Assembly (NCBI RefSeq): GCF_022965805.1
Contig: NC_133102.1
Coordinates: 9,060,885-9,124,884 of the forward strand
Direction of reading: 5' to 3'
From: Primulina eburnea
Lineage: Eukaryota > Streptophyta > Magnoliopsida > Lamiales > Gesneriaceae
Length of the DNA: 64,000 nt
The notes below the pieces were generated by a model. That model was not told the DNA's origin. It ran no database searches and was given only the letters and a program-made list of their open reading frames with translations. Position numbers and translations under genes: made by a program. This document shows positions 1-11,246 of the stretch, one piece after another. Each line of letters starts with the position of its first letter. Positions within the stretch are counted from its first letter, which is position 1.

Positions 1-130
1 TTTATTGTCTACAGGTGTTCTTTAAGCCATTATATTCGTTCAGAATTCCCAAACATTATAAATTGTTGATTCGATCCGTTGGAGCTCCTTACCCGGCCCA
101 TTCATTTCTTCGAGATCGCTGGAAAGGGCT
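1..130 (+). repeat. LTR fragment (U5-like), copy A
   Basis: This stretch resembles 875-960: both have 'aattcccaaacaYtataaatt', then 'gatccgYtggagc' and an 'acccggc' run. I read them as the 3' ends of two related Ty3/gypsy-type LTRs. No boundary dinucleotides or TSD are visible, and the window edge cuts copy A. Confidence 0.4.
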
Positions 131-214
131 CGGGTCATTCTTGGACTCGGGCGGAAAGAGAACTTACACGAGTCAAATTCCAAATTGCTGGGAAGACTAG
201 AGCATGGGTAAAAT

Positions 215-336
215 TTGACCAGGGTCCTCCAGCCCGGCCAGGGTGACCAGGGTTTTCCAGCCCGGCCAGGGTGACCAGCCCGACCAGGGTGACCAGGGTT
301 CTCCAGCCCGACCAGGTTGACCAGGGTTCTCCACAA
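215..336. repeat. GC-rich minisatellite
   Basis: About ten imperfect tandem copies of short units built from 'gaccagggt', 'tctccagcccg' and 'gccaggg'. ORFs crossing it encode low-complexity Gly/Pro/Trp repeats and are not genes. Confidence 0.7.
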
Positions 337-589
337 GACCCGAACAATGTCTATGCACTATAATCGAGGCCATCTTCTTCAGCAGCCGGGCAGGGAGATG
401 CCTGGGCTCTACTCACCCCGGGCAACCAGAATCTCGGGCTCTCATGCAAGCTCCCTGGAACTTTCTACTCGGGCTACCTCGAGAAGCGCACCACACTCGA
501 GTGTATCGGTATGGGCAGTCTTATCTGTAAGTACTACAGGGGTTTGGCGTGTCAGAGAAACTATCAGAAGTAGGATGGCTTGACAGGAA

Positions 590-1000
590 GTCAACATCAA
601 AGGCTATGAGTGGTAGGTGTACACGCAAGTCGAGGTAATCATCATTACTTCTCCTACTATAAATGGCAGGTATGTTTCTCATTTAAAAAGGGGCTGAATC
701 TTGAGTATTGGCACTCACATATATTCGCACATATATCGCCATTTTCTCTCATCTTCAACCTGCTGACTTAAGCATCAGAGTGGCCACGCCGGACACCCCT
801 CCAGCGCCCATTCACGAGTTCATCTCCTTGTCTGCAGGTCACAGTGGAAGCTATAGCTCACAGATTCATCTACTTTGCTCAAATTCCCAAACACTATAAA
901 TTATTGATAGCAGATCCGCTGGAGCACCCGACCCGGCTCACCCATATCACCAGGATCGCATCAATACTTGTGAAGAAAATTAATATACTTTGCAACATAG
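590..1000 (+). repeat. Ty3/gypsy-type LTR fragment (U3/R/U5), copy B
   Basis: A TATA box 'ctataaatgg' lies at 657-666. About 110 bases later comes the string 'ctgacttaagcatcagagtgg' (broken here as ctgacttaag / catcagagtgg), followed by 'cgccggacacccctcc', which I know from the transcribed leader of many plant Ty3/gypsy LTRs. The 3' part repeats copy A at position 1. No TSD or PBS was found, so this is a relic. Confidence 0.45.
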
Positions 1001-1040
1001 AACATAACGGAGGTCCAAATAGAACAAATTATTTGTGAAC

Positions 1041-1762
1041 GATCAATTTAAAATGCATACATATTATTTTAAAACGAAAAACCTATGTCCTAAATTATGC
1101 TCTAAAAACAATGAAAGAACAAGCTGAAATTTATCACCCAAAAATCAATCACCTTGCATAAATGTTTGCACTTATTAAACCAATGGATCTACCGCAAACT
1201 TGGACGGTACGTTCACAAGTAAGAACTAAATTGTAAATGATAGAGATTAGTTTTGGTAGTATCTTGGACTAGTTTATCGGCAAAAACAGTAGATATGATA
1301 TTCTTCTTGCTCGAAATGTTGAAGGAATTTCAGCAGGACTTCGTTCCTTTCTTGCTGCTGATGCTGCTGGACAAGACTCTTGCTGGAACAATATGGAGAT
1401 GTTGATGGTGTGGATTTATTTAGAATGAGATATTAGATTCGGTGTCGGAACAAAAAAATTATGTGCACCAGATTTCTGTTACTCCTGAAATGTTTGATGA
1501 CGTGGAAAAAAATGATTGGTTCAGAGCTCACTTGATCATACGGCTGTGATTGAATTGAAAAAAGGTTTATATTTGCAAGTTGCAACTGTAATATATATTA
1601 ATTATATTTCCAATTTATTTCTTTTATGTATTCTTTCCATTTTTTTTTAATTGTGTTGAAGATTTTATTACAATTGAGTTTTTAATTAAATGTTTCTTCC
1701 AAAACTTTGAATTTTGGTGTCATATATGAAAGTTATGTTCCCACAGTGTGAGAGTAACGAGG
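1041..1762. other. No gene seen; AT-rich
   Basis: AT-rich sequence with no convincing reading frame on either strand. It separates the LTR relic on the left from the Copia LTR on the right. Confidence 0.5.
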
Positions 1763-2526
1763 GTGATTGTTGTGTGTATCAGGATGTAGGTGTTGTGCGT
1801 AGGTGTTGTAACACCCACGACAACATGCAGCAGAAATTATAGTTTAACACACTAACACGCAACTTGAATGATAACTATACGAGATACGAGATATAAATTA
1901 TGCACAAGTATAACATACTTGTGCGGTGCCTCAGGACAAAATAATTCACTAGAGAAACTTGTAAGTTATACAAAAACCAATACTAGTGAATGAATAGAAC
2001 AACTCCCTTATTAAGGCGAGTAACAAATTGTATCCTAAACCTCTAACAAACCGTATAACCAAAATACATAGGATGCATCAACTGAGAAGTGAAAAAGTCT
2101 TCAAAGATCAGCGCACTAATCAAAACCGTGATTAGGTGTTGTCTTCAGATGTTGTCAGCACTTCACAACAACACTTTATCAACGACGCGAGATTGCTTCA
2201 ATCGCAAAACCTTTTTTCGTACGAATGCGTCTGTATCTCCCTCCTTATATCCTGTATCTTCTTCTCTCCTTTATATATTAACTTCTCTTCTTAGTCCTGT
2301 TAAACATGGAAAGCAATTTCATTAGGAAACAAACTCTTTTAAAACTAGGATATCATATCTTAAAGATTATGTCATATCTTAAAGATATTGTTGGTCATAT
2401 AGTCTTATATCACATATTGAATTTATACGAGATCCTATCATTACTTTCAAGATTATTCTCATGTCTAGAAAGGCAAAATATTAAAGATGCAAAAAGAAAT
2501 TATATCAAGGAATAAAATTCCTTTCA
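1763..2526 (-). repeat. 3' LTR of a SIRE-like Copia element
   Basis: Read on the minus strand, a polypurine tract (2527-2540, aaaaaaggggagat) is followed at once by TGAAAGG, a normal 3'-LTR start. The LTR then runs to about 1763, where the 'tgttgtgggtgttacaac'-type terminal region lies. The outer end is approximate and no TSD was found. It sits directly downstream of the env-like gene, as in the SIRE/Maximus lineage. Confidence 0.6.
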
Positions 2527-2540
2527 ATCTCCCCTTTTTT
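2527..2540 (-). other. Polypurine tract of the Copia element
   Basis: On the minus strand this reads aaaaaaggggagat and abuts the TG of the LTR. It is the expected priming site for plus-strand DNA synthesis. Confidence 0.6.
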
Positions 2541-2947
2541 GCCTTTCTGGACAAAACAACCCAAAAATGGTTGAACAGTTCAGCTCTCCCTGAATTAGCA
2601 AATCAGTGACTCAACCAACTTTAGTTGACTCCCCCTGAATTCTACCGTTTAGCCTCCCCTGAGCACAAACCCAGTTAGATGTTGTATGTTAGATGTTGCA
2701 ACATTCAGATCATAACATCGAGACAGTTCATTCTTCAGGCGAAACTAAAAACATTAAACAGGAGGCGGTAAAAATAGCTAAAGTACCAAAACCACAGTCT
2801 CATAAAACCAAAATCTCAGTCGCCTTAATTACTGCCAGCATCATCATCAGCCATTTCATCAGCCATTTTTGCTCCACTGGTTCCAGCTATATCTGTATCT
2901 ACTCCACTTTTTTGTCCAGAATGGACACTTGCACCCAGCAGAAGCTC

Positions 2948-4440
2948 TTAGTCAGCCACTTGATTTTCATAATATTCAATGGTCTTCTTGGCATTTTCAA
3001 TCTGTTGTCGACCATAGGCAATCTGAGCTTGAATGTAGGAGACAGACAATGTGACATAACCAGTAGGAGGGACCTCTGTAGGTGGCGATTCAGCCGTCTC
3101 AGGCACAGGTACAGATGTTGGATCAGCAATGTTGCCAACATCCGGAGCAACACCTGAATTTACCCAAGGCAGATAGATCTTTCTGTTGCCTTTGAAATAA
3201 GCAGGAAAATTTTCAGAGGTTCTCTGACAAAGCAGTGATCTTCATCAATGTCCCTAATAAAACCTTGAGATTCCAAGATTCCATAAATCAGTGAAGGGTA
3301 GGGCAGCTTTGTTTTCTTGAAGTCTCCTTCAGCATATTGCAATGTTGTCCTGAACACCAGATTTCCAAAGTTAAAGGCCCTTCCAGTACTAATAGCAAAC
3401 AACACCAGGTCCTGAGATCTAGTCACAGTAGTAGAATTGGTGGACGGTGTCCAATTCCAGATTGATGTCTTGTGCAGCACGGAGAAAGAGGAAGTGAGAT
3501 TAGCAGCACTCAACTTCTTGGGATAATCAGGGAATACTTTGATCAGGCCTCCAGTGAGCACAGAGATTACAGCATGTATGTCCAGATCCTCTTCAACTTC
3601 CTCAATATCCTGAGTGTTGTAGAATGCATTGATCACAGAAGGTGAGAACTTGTAAATACGATCACGAACAAACACTCTCGCATACTTCACTGATTCCTCA
3701 TATCCAACACTGCGCAAGAGATTGCAGTAGAATTCTAACACTACACGGCGACAGTAGGGCATAACAGTAGTGACTGTGGATAGCAACCTTCGTTATTTGA
3801 GAAACTCAATCAAATTGTATTTCCCATATGCATTAACCTCAATATTTTTCTCCTCAATCAGCTCTCTCTGAACAAACAGCGGCCATAATGCCAAGGCATG
3901 CTTAGAATAAAATTTGGGGGAAAAAGACTTACTTAAATCATAGTCAGCAGAGTCAATGTGGTGCTCGGTGTTGTCAACATCCACCTCAACACCGGAAGCA
4001 GTAGCAGCAACATCTTCAGAAGACTCACTAGCTTCAGAGCCAATATCCTCAGATTCAGCATCCCCCTGTTCCTCAGATTCAGAGTCAGATACAGACGATG
4101 AAGAGGAATCATCAGAAGCTCCATGTCGGTTTTGCTCAAACTCCTTCATCATTTCTGAATCAGGTTCATCATCCTTAGAAATTTGTTTCTTGGCAGCATT
4201 TTCTTCCTTAAGGTGAGCAAGAAACTCGGCCAGAGATTGTTCATCTTCTACAGGCTCATCAGAACTCTTTCTTCTGCAACATTTTGAGTATCTGTGATGG
4301 GGTTTTGCTTTTGAATACCAGAAGTAGAAACAGGTTTCTTTGCAGCAGCAGTTGGTTTGGGGCGAGCCACCAACTCAAAATCATCATCATTGGAGTCGTC
4401 TCCAGATGAGAAATCAGGGTCCAGAAGATTTGAGGAGGGT
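2948..4440 (-). pseudogene. Broken env-like / 'putative plant transposon protein' ORF of a SIRE-like Copia element
   Basis: The N-terminal half is an acidic Ser/Glu/Asp-rich region. It is followed by a globular domain (3786-3220) with the feel of the plant-specific transposon protein found in the extra 3' ORF of SIRE elements: FYCNLL, RDRIYKFSPSVINAFY, and KLPYPSLIYGIL near its end. A Pro-rich linker and a predicted coiled coil (SYIQAQIAYGRQQIENAKK) end at a stop at 2948-2950. The frame is broken near 4263, by a TAA at 3793-3795, and by an apparent one-base deletion near 3215. The role of this protein is unknown. Its place between pol (missing) and the 3' LTR supports the family call. The gene is dead and 5'-truncated near 4440. 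Confidence 0.6.
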
Positions 4441-4489
4441 CCAAAAAATAAATATTTTTTTTCGAAATCAAATGATTATTATTATTAAA

Positions 4490-5060
4490 TGACAACCGCA
4501 CTGTCCCAATCGATGTCGCCAACCATCTTCCCCATTATAAACTCTCATCATGAAAGCTTCATCTTCAAGATCTTTTGATGACTCTAACATCTATAAAGAA
4601 ACATAAACATGGTTATATGCTCCTGAATCAACTATCTAGTTTGAGTAATCATTCTCAACAAAGAATGTTTCCATGACTCGTAAATCAGATTTACTTTGTC
4701 TCTTCTTTTGTTTCATCTCATCGAGATACTTCTTATGGTTCCCTCTCCAATGACCATCTATGTTGCAATGGAAATTTTTTTCCTTAGGTTTAGGTTCAGT
4801 AGCCTTGCCCTTATTCTTGTGGATTTTTTCTATCTTTCTCACATTTTTCTTCTTTTCTTCTTTGAAGAAACCGCCTTCCCCACAACCACATTAGCCTCAT
4901 CAACATTTTCCTTGTCACTCTTATCATCTACAAGAGTTTCATAAGTTTGTAGCTCATTCAGGAGTTCAATCACATTGTACATCCTATGATTTATGACATA
5001 GTTCGTCTTGAATTGGGAAAAAAATTAGAAAAAATATCTCCAAAATCATGCCAACATGAG
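4490..5060 (-). pseudogene. Broken Copia gag-protease fragment
   Basis: On the minus strand an ORF (4842-4636) carries a degenerate zinc knuckle, HCNIDGHWRGNHKKYL, of the type CX2CX4HX4C in Copia Gag. It is followed by KSDLRVMETFFVEND and, after an in-frame stop, by IVDSGAYNHV. That last motif is the Copia aspartic protease active site DSGA. Upstream sequence reads like a Gag C-terminus (NELQTYETLVDDK). Several stops and frame changes show it is dead. The order (knuckle, then protease) is standard for gag-pol. It is a separate element from the SIRE-like piece to its left; the junction lies near 4440-4490. Confidence 0.6.
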
Positions 5061-5224
5061 TTTTTTCATCAATGTCATCTCTGGTCATGCCCAACTTTCG
5101 TGGAACAGCAGCAGGTATGACTGCAACATTATACCCTTTAAAGAATCGGCCAACTCAGATGAGCCTGTGAAACCAGCAACTTGAGACGGTGTGTTGGTAG
5201 AAATGCCCTTTACATTCACTACAT
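5061..5224 (-). other. Possible Copia gag remnant
   Basis: Short minus-strand frames continue upstream of the Copia fragment (for example GMTRDDIDEKTHVG). They have several stops and no domain I can name with confidence. Confidence 0.25.
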
Positions 5225-5470
5225 AATAAAGATTCAATGTGGAAACTAAGAAAACCTCGATCAAGTTTTTGGCGCTGCTGCGAGAGATTGAAATTGGCAA
5301 ATTTTTCTTTTCCTTACTTTCTTTAGTTAATTGTTTTTATTTAATATTTATACTTCATTTCTGTGCAATTTCCCATTTTCTATTATATTTTTGCAGATAT
5401 TTTTCTTTGTTCAATACTTTGAGATGTTCCATAAAAAAACATTCATAAGTTTTGTCCAACACCACGTAGA

Positions 5471-5475
5471 GCCAT
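5471..5475. repeat. TSD gccat (left)
   Basis: A 5-bp target duplication, matched by gccat at 8704-8708, bounds the nested element. Confidence 0.9.
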
Positions 5476-5559
5476 TGTAGTAGCCCGAATTCCAAATTGG
5501 GTAATTAACGGAGTAATGGTGATTAAGAAGGTTTAAGGTGTAATTTTGACCGAGTCATG

Positions 5560-5772
5560 ATCGGACGGACCGAAGATGGTTCGGAAGCACCGAAGAGTTC
5601 GGAAGGTCCGAAGTGGGTTCGATGGATCCGATCATGAGGTGTCAAGAGCAGCTGGACACGTGCATGTTCGGACGGTCCGAAGTGTATGATCGGAGGATCC
5701 GATCATGAGCTGTCAAGAGCCAATGGACACGTAGCGTTCGGACGTTCCGAAGTGTTGTTCGGAGGATCCGAA
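5560..5772. promoter_or_regulatory. Array of eight 15-17-bp palindromes, consensus TTCGGANNNTCCGAA
   Basis: Palindromes lie at 5560, 5580, 5598, 5618, 5667, 5688, 5737 and 5758 (start positions). Six-base arms flank a three-base centre. Examples are ttcggacggtccgaa (5667-5681), gatcggaggatccgatc (5688-5704) and ttcggacgttccgaa (5737-5751). Start-to-start spacings are 20, 18, 20, 49, 21, 49 and 21. The last four form two 70-bp tandem units that share 'gtcaagagc' and 'ggacacgt' in the spacers. The array ends eight bases before the TATA box. A role as dimeric factor sites in the promoter is inference. Confidence 0.7.
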
Positions 5773-5779
5773 CATGGCC

Positions 5780-5788
5780 TATAAATAG
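5780..5788 (+). promoter_or_regulatory. TATA box of the LTR promoter
   Basis: tataaatag lies directly after the palindrome array, in the position expected for the LTR promoter. The same site in the 3' LTR is at 7575-7583. Confidence 0.65.
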
Positions 5789-6912
5789 TGCTCGGATTTC
5801 TCATTTTTGACTTGCCAATTTCTTGAGTTTTCTCTCATTTTGGAGAGTTTGGAAGGTTTCTAGGGTTAGTTGTTGGTCGAGCGATAGCCAAGAGCTGCCA
5901 GGAGTAGTAGCGTAGCGGCGCCTGAGTTACGAGGCAATCGACATCAAAGGGCTGTCGACGGACGAAGGTAAACCCTAAACCTTTGGTAGTACTAGGGAGT
6001 ACTGGTTTTGCTAGTATAGCATGGTAGTATTGATTGAGTATGCTTTTGATGCGTAGGCTTGTGCTAGACCTGATTAGCGGTGTTGCGTAAGGCTAGGCTT
6101 GCTGTGATAGAGGTACGAAAGTACTATCCGAGATATCCTGGTTGAGTATACATTCTTATATGTGTTGCATGATTATTTGCTGTATTGATATATGTCATAT
6201 GATGCATGCTATTATGTCACGTTTATTACTGCACGTTGCATTTCATGTTGAGCCGTACCTCCTTCGAGATAGCCTTTACTGTTGAGCTGTATCTCTTTCG
6301 AGATAAGCTATATCTTGGGGCCGCTCAGCCCTGTCTTGTGGACGCATGGACACCGAGAGTACACAGTGGCCGACGGGTCGGGAGGGCTTCGGTGGTCCGG
6401 GACATTTTAGGTCCACGTCTGTCTTGTAGTGGATGCAGTGACCCAGAGGTTGGACCGCGCGGCACTATCCACTTGGCGCCTCTAGACTGAGCATTGTTGA
6501 GATCCTTTTGTGACTCCTGTTTCTTGACTACCCCGGTATCATGATCATAGCATGTGCATTTCATATAGGTCTGTATACTCATACTTTTGTACTGGGCGTT
6601 CTTACCGCTCACGTCCTCGGTTTTGTTTATTCTTGGACACCCCATTCCCACGGGGCAGGCCTCAGGTTGGACAGCTCAGGAGGAGCAGGAGGAGGACGTT
6701 GAGTAGCTGGTGGGTTTAGTTTATCGGTATTGTTTTGATTCGATATGGTTGTATTGGATATTTTATTTGGAGTTATTCTAGACTTCGATTGGGTTGTATA
6801 ACCATTTTTTTTGTTGACTATTTCCGCTGTTATCTCTGATTATTGTTAATTAGGTTAATTGCATGCTTAGTTCTTGCCTAGTAGGTGATTCTGGAACGGG
6901 TCACTACATTTA

Positions 6913-6924
6913 TGGTATCAGAGC
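6913..6924 (+). other. Primer-binding site (tRNA-iMet)
   Basis: tggtatcagagc begins four bases after the 5' LTR end, the usual initiator-tRNA primer site of Ty3/gypsy and Copia elements. Confidence 0.9.
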
Positions 6925-7007
6925 ATGCATACGATTTTGGGATATAGATTCTGTTTTGGGATTTTTCGTGGACCATTTTACCATTTTCCCTATTCTATCT
7001 TGTAGCG

Positions 7008-7256
7008 ATGGCTGACCACTTTGGTGATGAGAGTAGTCAGGGAAGTGTAGGTCGTTGGGGTGACCAGGACGATTTGTTAAGCGTCATAAGTTACCGCATG
7101 TTTCTCTAGATGTCATTCTTTCCGTTTCTACTCCGATGGGTCATTCGGTTTTAGCCAAGCGTCTAGTGATGGGTTGTCCCTTAGATTTTGAGGGTAATGA
7201 TGTTGTTATTTCGTTTTGTTCATTCTCTAAACTTGATTTCGAGGACGAAATCTTTT
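7008..7256 (+). pseudogene. gag start fused to a protease scrap
   Basis: An ATG at 7008 opens a Gag-like N-terminus (MADHFGDESSQGSVG). After about 23 codons it runs into the middle of a Ty3 aspartic protease, recognisable as RHKLPHVSLDV and ALAKRLVMG-like text in another frame. The fused frame stops at TAG 7107-7109. Everything between gag and protease, and all of RT, RNase H and integrase, is gone. The last bases before the PPT (ttcgaggacgaaatc) are the usual end of the internal region in this lineage. Confidence 0.7.
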
Positions 7257-7270
7257 TAAGGGGGGGAGAA
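7257..7270 (+). other. Polypurine tract
   Basis: taaggggggga-type run ending in gaa, directly before the TG of the 3' LTR. Confidence 0.85.
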
Positions 7271-8703
7271 TGTAGTAGCCCGAATTCCAAATTGGGTAAT
7301 TAACGGAGTAATGGTGATTAAGAAGGTTTAAGGTGTAATTTTGACCGAGTCATGATCGGACGGACCGAAGATGGTTCGGAAGCACCGAAGAGTTCGGAAG
7401 GTCCGAAGTGGGTTCGATGGATCCGATCATGAGGTGTCAAGAGCAGCTGGACACGTGCATGTTCGGACGGTCCGAAGTGTATGATCGGAGGATCCGATCA
7501 TGAGCTGTCAAGAGCCAATGGACACGTAGCGTTCGGACGTTCCGAAGTGTTGTTCGGAGGATCCGAACATGGCCTATAAATAGTGCTCGGATTTCTCATT
7601 TTTGACTTGCCAATTTCTTGAGTTTTCTCTCATTTTGGAGAGTTTGGAAGGTTTCTAGGGTTAGTTGTTGGTCGAGCGATAGCCAAGAGCTGCCAGGAGT
7701 AGTAGCGTAGCGGCGCCTGAGTTACGAGGCAATCGACATCAAAGGGCTGTCGACGGACGAAGGTAAACCCTAAACCTTTGGTAGTACTAGGGAGTACTGG
7801 TTTTGCTAGTATAGCATGGTAGTATTGATTGAGTATGCTTTTGATGCGTAGGCTTGTGCTAGACCTGATTAGCGGTGTTGCGTAAGGCTAGGCTTGCTGT
7901 GATAGAGGTACGAAAGTACTATCCGAGATATCCTGGTTGAGTATACATTCTTATATGTGTTGCATGATTATTTGCTGCATTGATATATGTCATATGATGC
8001 ATGCTATTATGTCACGTTTATTACTGCACGTTGCATTTCATGTTGAGCCGTACCTCCTTCGAGATAGCCTTTACTGTTGAGCTGTATCTCTTTCGAGATA
8101 AGCTATATCTTGGGGCCGCTCAGCCCTGTCTTGTGGACGCATGGACACCGAGAGTACACAGTGGCCGACGGGTCGGGAGGGCTTCGGTGGTCCGGGACAT
8201 TTTAGGTCCACGTCTGTCTTGTAGTGGATGCAGTGACCCAGAGGTTGGACCGCGCGGCACTATCCACTTGGCGCCTCTAGACTGAGCATTGTTGAGATCC
8301 TTTTGTGACTCCTGTTTCTTGACTACCTCGGTATCATGATCATAGCATGTGCATTTCATATAGGTCTGTATACTCATACTTTTGTACTGGGCGTTCTTAC
8401 CGCTCACGTCCTCGGTTTTGTTTATTCTTGGACACCCCATTCCCACGGGGCAGGCCTCAGGTTGGACAGCTCAGGAGGAGCAGGAGGAGGACGTTGAGTA
8501 GCTGGTGGGTTTAGTTTATCGGTATTGTTTTGATTCGATATGGTTGTATTGGATATTTTATTTGGAGTTATTCTAGACTTCGATTGGGTTGTATAACCAT
8601 TTTTTTTGTTGACTATTTCCGCTGTTATCTCTGATTATTGTTAATTAGGCTAATTGCATGCTTAGTTCTTGCCTAGTAGGTGATTCTGGAACGGGTCACT
8701 ACA
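7271..8703 (+). repeat. 3' LTR of the nested element
   Basis: 1,433 bp, nearly identical to the 5' LTR. The palindrome array is repeated at 7355-7567. The right TSD gccat follows at 8704-8708. Confidence 0.93.
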
Positions 8704-9560
8704 GCCATTCTACTCAGCATGTGACAAATTCAATAGTTTAGCAAACACCTCTAGGTATTATGATTGTTCTAGATATTTTCTGAACCCAGTTTTCTTTAAC
8801 GGTTTGGATGTAGAAACTGGAAGATGGGTGATTAATGGAGCCCTGAAAACTGGTAGTCCTATATTCAGCTTACATGATGATGAGATGATACATTTGTTAA
8901 ATGATATGGTAGATTTTGAATACTATCAGCAATGAAAATTTTTCAATGCAGAGCTCTCAAAATTAGTTACCCAGACTTTATGAACCAACCGTTCGATTAT
9001 CAAGACAGGGATGAAGATAGACTGGAATTAGTTATGGATCAACTTTAGGTTATGGTGGACAAATATGTGACATTGACTGGGGAATCAATAGAGGATTAGA
9101 TTCAGTGGAGAAAATTGTTTGAAGAAATATCTTTTGAAGAAGAACTCACAACATCAATTTTCTAGAGCCTCCAAGAATATGAAGTGTAGCGAGATACTCA
9201 AACGGTGATCAATCCAGTTTGGTTTGATGATGATGACTCAAAAAAAGAAAATTTGTGAGAGTAATTTGGAACATACTTGAAATCTAGAGATGTTCGAACC
9301 TGTGATAGTAGATGTTGAGCCTTAGCCAGAAAAGATTTTTAAAGAATTATCTGAGAAACATGTGACAACACTGATTTTTTTTAACTCGTGCCTATTATTC
9401 AACTCCATGTTTTGTTGAGATGCGAAGCTTACAGAGTTTTATATAAAGCAATACTTGAAGGCATATGAAACTCAGACCCAGATGTGGTGTCATCTGATAC
9501 TTACTTTGGGTGTCGATCACTCTTTTTTATAAGTGTTACTAAAAATCAGGCGCTACTTGA

Positions 9561-10689
9561 ATATTATAATTAGTTTATAATGGTACATAAAGATAATTAT
9601 GTTTAATAGAATATAAAAAAATACAACAATTCTCACACGTAAGCTTTATGAATATGATCCTTTGTATAATATTTTTACAACTTTTGTCGCAATAATAATG
9701 TGCATTATTATTAATTGCGTTTGTTATTTTTCTTGTACAAATTATACTAATCGTATCTAATTATTTTAATTTGTATCGTTAGACGGAATCATTTTTGCCC
9801 AAAATCAATATGTTCTTGAATATCTCTTAATTAAATTTAAATATGGTTAAGGAGTATTTGGAAGAGCTTGTAGGAAGCATTTCCTAAATACTAAGAGTTG
9901 AGTGGAAGGGCTTTGAGTTATTTGCTAATACATGTTTCTGTTTCAACTTCTCTAATTTTTAATTAGTAAGATTATGATTTTTTTCTTCTTCTTATTATTT
10001 TGTTAATGATTGATAATTTTATTATTTAAAAACTTGTGATATTCTACAATTACCCTCGATTTTTATTAATACTTTTGGAGATTTTTTTAATGTAAAATTT
10101 TATTTATATATGAGTTGTTAAGAGTTTTACAGGCCTAAAATTTTTTATTCTTTATAATTTTCCTTTCCAGTATTTTTTTATATATTTTTTGTTCATTGTT
10201 ACAAATTGTCATTTTTTTATTTTTATTAATCTCATATAAATTTTCAAACATTTATATTATAATAACATATATTAATTTTCATAAAATTATTGTTGATGGT
10301 GTCCGTATCTAAATTTAGATAATTAAAAAAGATAAACATATAATTAATTGCTTTCACTTTCCTTGAAGCTTTATCACAATTACGAACAATCTCAAATAAA
10401 TATGAAAATAACAACTACCGATAAAAAAAAAGTTTTATAATTAAAAATCTACAACATTCCAAATTTACACTTTACTAGTAATACTTATACAAATTATATT
10501 TTTAATGTTTTCATAATTATTTTGTAGAGAAGTTATCATATTTTTGGTATTTGACAAATTTGTTTTACTAGAAATATATGTAATCCAAAAAACTTTAAAG
10601 CATTTGTTAAGAGTAAGCTCTTACCACTAAATCAAAAACTTTAGCGGTTAGTCAAGACGTATTTTTATTTCCCCATACTTGTAGTAGTG
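9561..10689. other. No gene seen; AT-rich
   Basis: Very AT-rich sequence with poly(A)/poly(T) runs and no credible frame. It lies beyond the point where the Athila-like copies stop matching. Confidence 0.5.
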
Positions 10690-11095
10690 CAGAGTGTATT
10701 TATTCGGATGTTAATAGATCGTGCTTTTAGGTTCACGAGTCTTGGGAGGTGTGTGTAATTGCTGGTGTTGTCTCATATCCCTTATAAAACAATTTTACCC
10801 TTTTCCTACCGTTGGCTCTGGCCCCAGCAAAGATAATATTACTTTTTAAGTTCTGACGTCATTTTTTTACGGTCCACCTAGTCAACCAAATCAAGCGGCG
10901 CAACGTCAAAAGCTACTCAGCATGAGAACTTCCAAGATGTCACTCATCCCAGAACTGCTTTCACTCTTCCACGCTTAACCCAACATCCTCAAGAAGTATA
11001 AAAATATGTTTTTTGGGGACTTGAATACATAATCTCGTTCTGATATCAATTGTTATGATCAAACGCTTACCACTACGCTAAAAGTTATAACTGTA
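10690..11095 (-). repeat. SINE-like dispersed repeat, copy 1
   Basis: The block with 'gggaggtgtgtg', 'tcccttataaa', 'cggtccacctagtcaacc' and 'gcggcgcaacgtca' recurs, diverged, in 11100-11246 plus 17932-18112. Read on the minus strand, its head near 11084-11016 looks tRNA-derived: tagcgtagtggtaagcg resembles an A box, and tattcaagtcc, about 55 bases on, resembles a degenerate B box. That suggests an RNA polymerase III SINE. The family is not one I can name. No poly(A) tail or TSD was established. Confidence 0.4.
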
Positions 11096-11099
11096 ATTA

Positions 11100-11246
11100 G
11101 CTAACTCTATTAGCGTAGAATGCATCCACAAGGGTGTTGATGGGTCTGACTGTAAGGCCCATAAGTCTAAGGAGGTGTGTGTCTATCTACTGATATTATC
11201 TCATATTTCTTAGAGATTGGTCTTTCCTTTTTCCTAATGTCGATCC
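11100..11246 (-). repeat. SINE-like repeat, copy 2, first part
   Basis: It matches copy 1 from 'ggaggtgtgtg' through 'tttttcctaatgtcgatcc'. The copy is then interrupted by the Athila-like element and resumes at 17932. Confidence 0.45.

Larger units (their letters stand above)
5476..6908 (+). repeat. 5' LTR of the nested element
   Basis: 1,433 bp, TG...CA. U3 holds a palindrome array (5560-5772) and a TATA box (tataaatag, 5780-5788). The 94-aa ORF seen inside it, also present in the 3' LTR, has no known domain and is most likely chance. Confidence 0.93.
5476..8703 (+). mobile_element. Young, internally deleted Ty3/gypsy element (Tekay-like) with intact LTRs and TSD
   Basis: It has two 1,433-bp LTRs (5476-6908 and 7271-8703), both TGTAGTAGCC...TCACTACA, and a 362-bp internal region. 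The 5-bp TSD gccat is at 5471-5475 and 8704-8708. A tRNA-iMet PBS (tggtatcagagc, 6913-6924) and a PPT (7257-7270) are intact. I counted only three LTR differences, near 6184, 6527 and 6850, so insertion was recent. The interior fuses the start of gag to a scrap of protease, so this copy cannot code for its own enzymes and must have moved in trans. Its target was the Athila-like gag. Confidence 0.93.
5225..9560 (+). mobile_element. Athila-like Ty3 element fragment, split by a nested insertion
   Basis: The parts 5225-5475 and 8709-9560 are colinear with 12560-13670. They begin at the last bases of an LTR (ctcgatca), then a degenerate primer site (tggcgctgctgcgagaga at about 5266), then a decayed gag. 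In both copies gag reads like the Athila Gag family, with EPF, a 'FFNGLDVETGRWVINGAL' block and 'DDEMIHLLNDMVDF'. Frames are broken and both LTRs are missing. The gag is cut between 5475 and 8709 by the element 5476-8703. Homology to the second copy stops near 9560. Confidence 0.6.

Noticed and set aside
215..336. Collagen-like or Gly-rich protein
   Set aside because: The ORFs are translations of a GC-rich minisatellite in several frames.
3956..4216. Plus-strand Ser-rich ORF
   Set aside because: Shadow of the acidic Ser/Glu-rich N-terminus of the minus-strand env-like pseudogene.
6206..6490. 94-aa (+) and 108-aa (-) ORFs in both LTRs of the nested element
   Set aside because: They overlap each other on opposite strands in the R/U5 region, with no domain. 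Likely chance.
11016..11084. Functional tRNA gene
   Set aside because: Box motifs are degenerate and the sequence between them does not fold as a tRNA by eye. It is part of a dispersed repeat.
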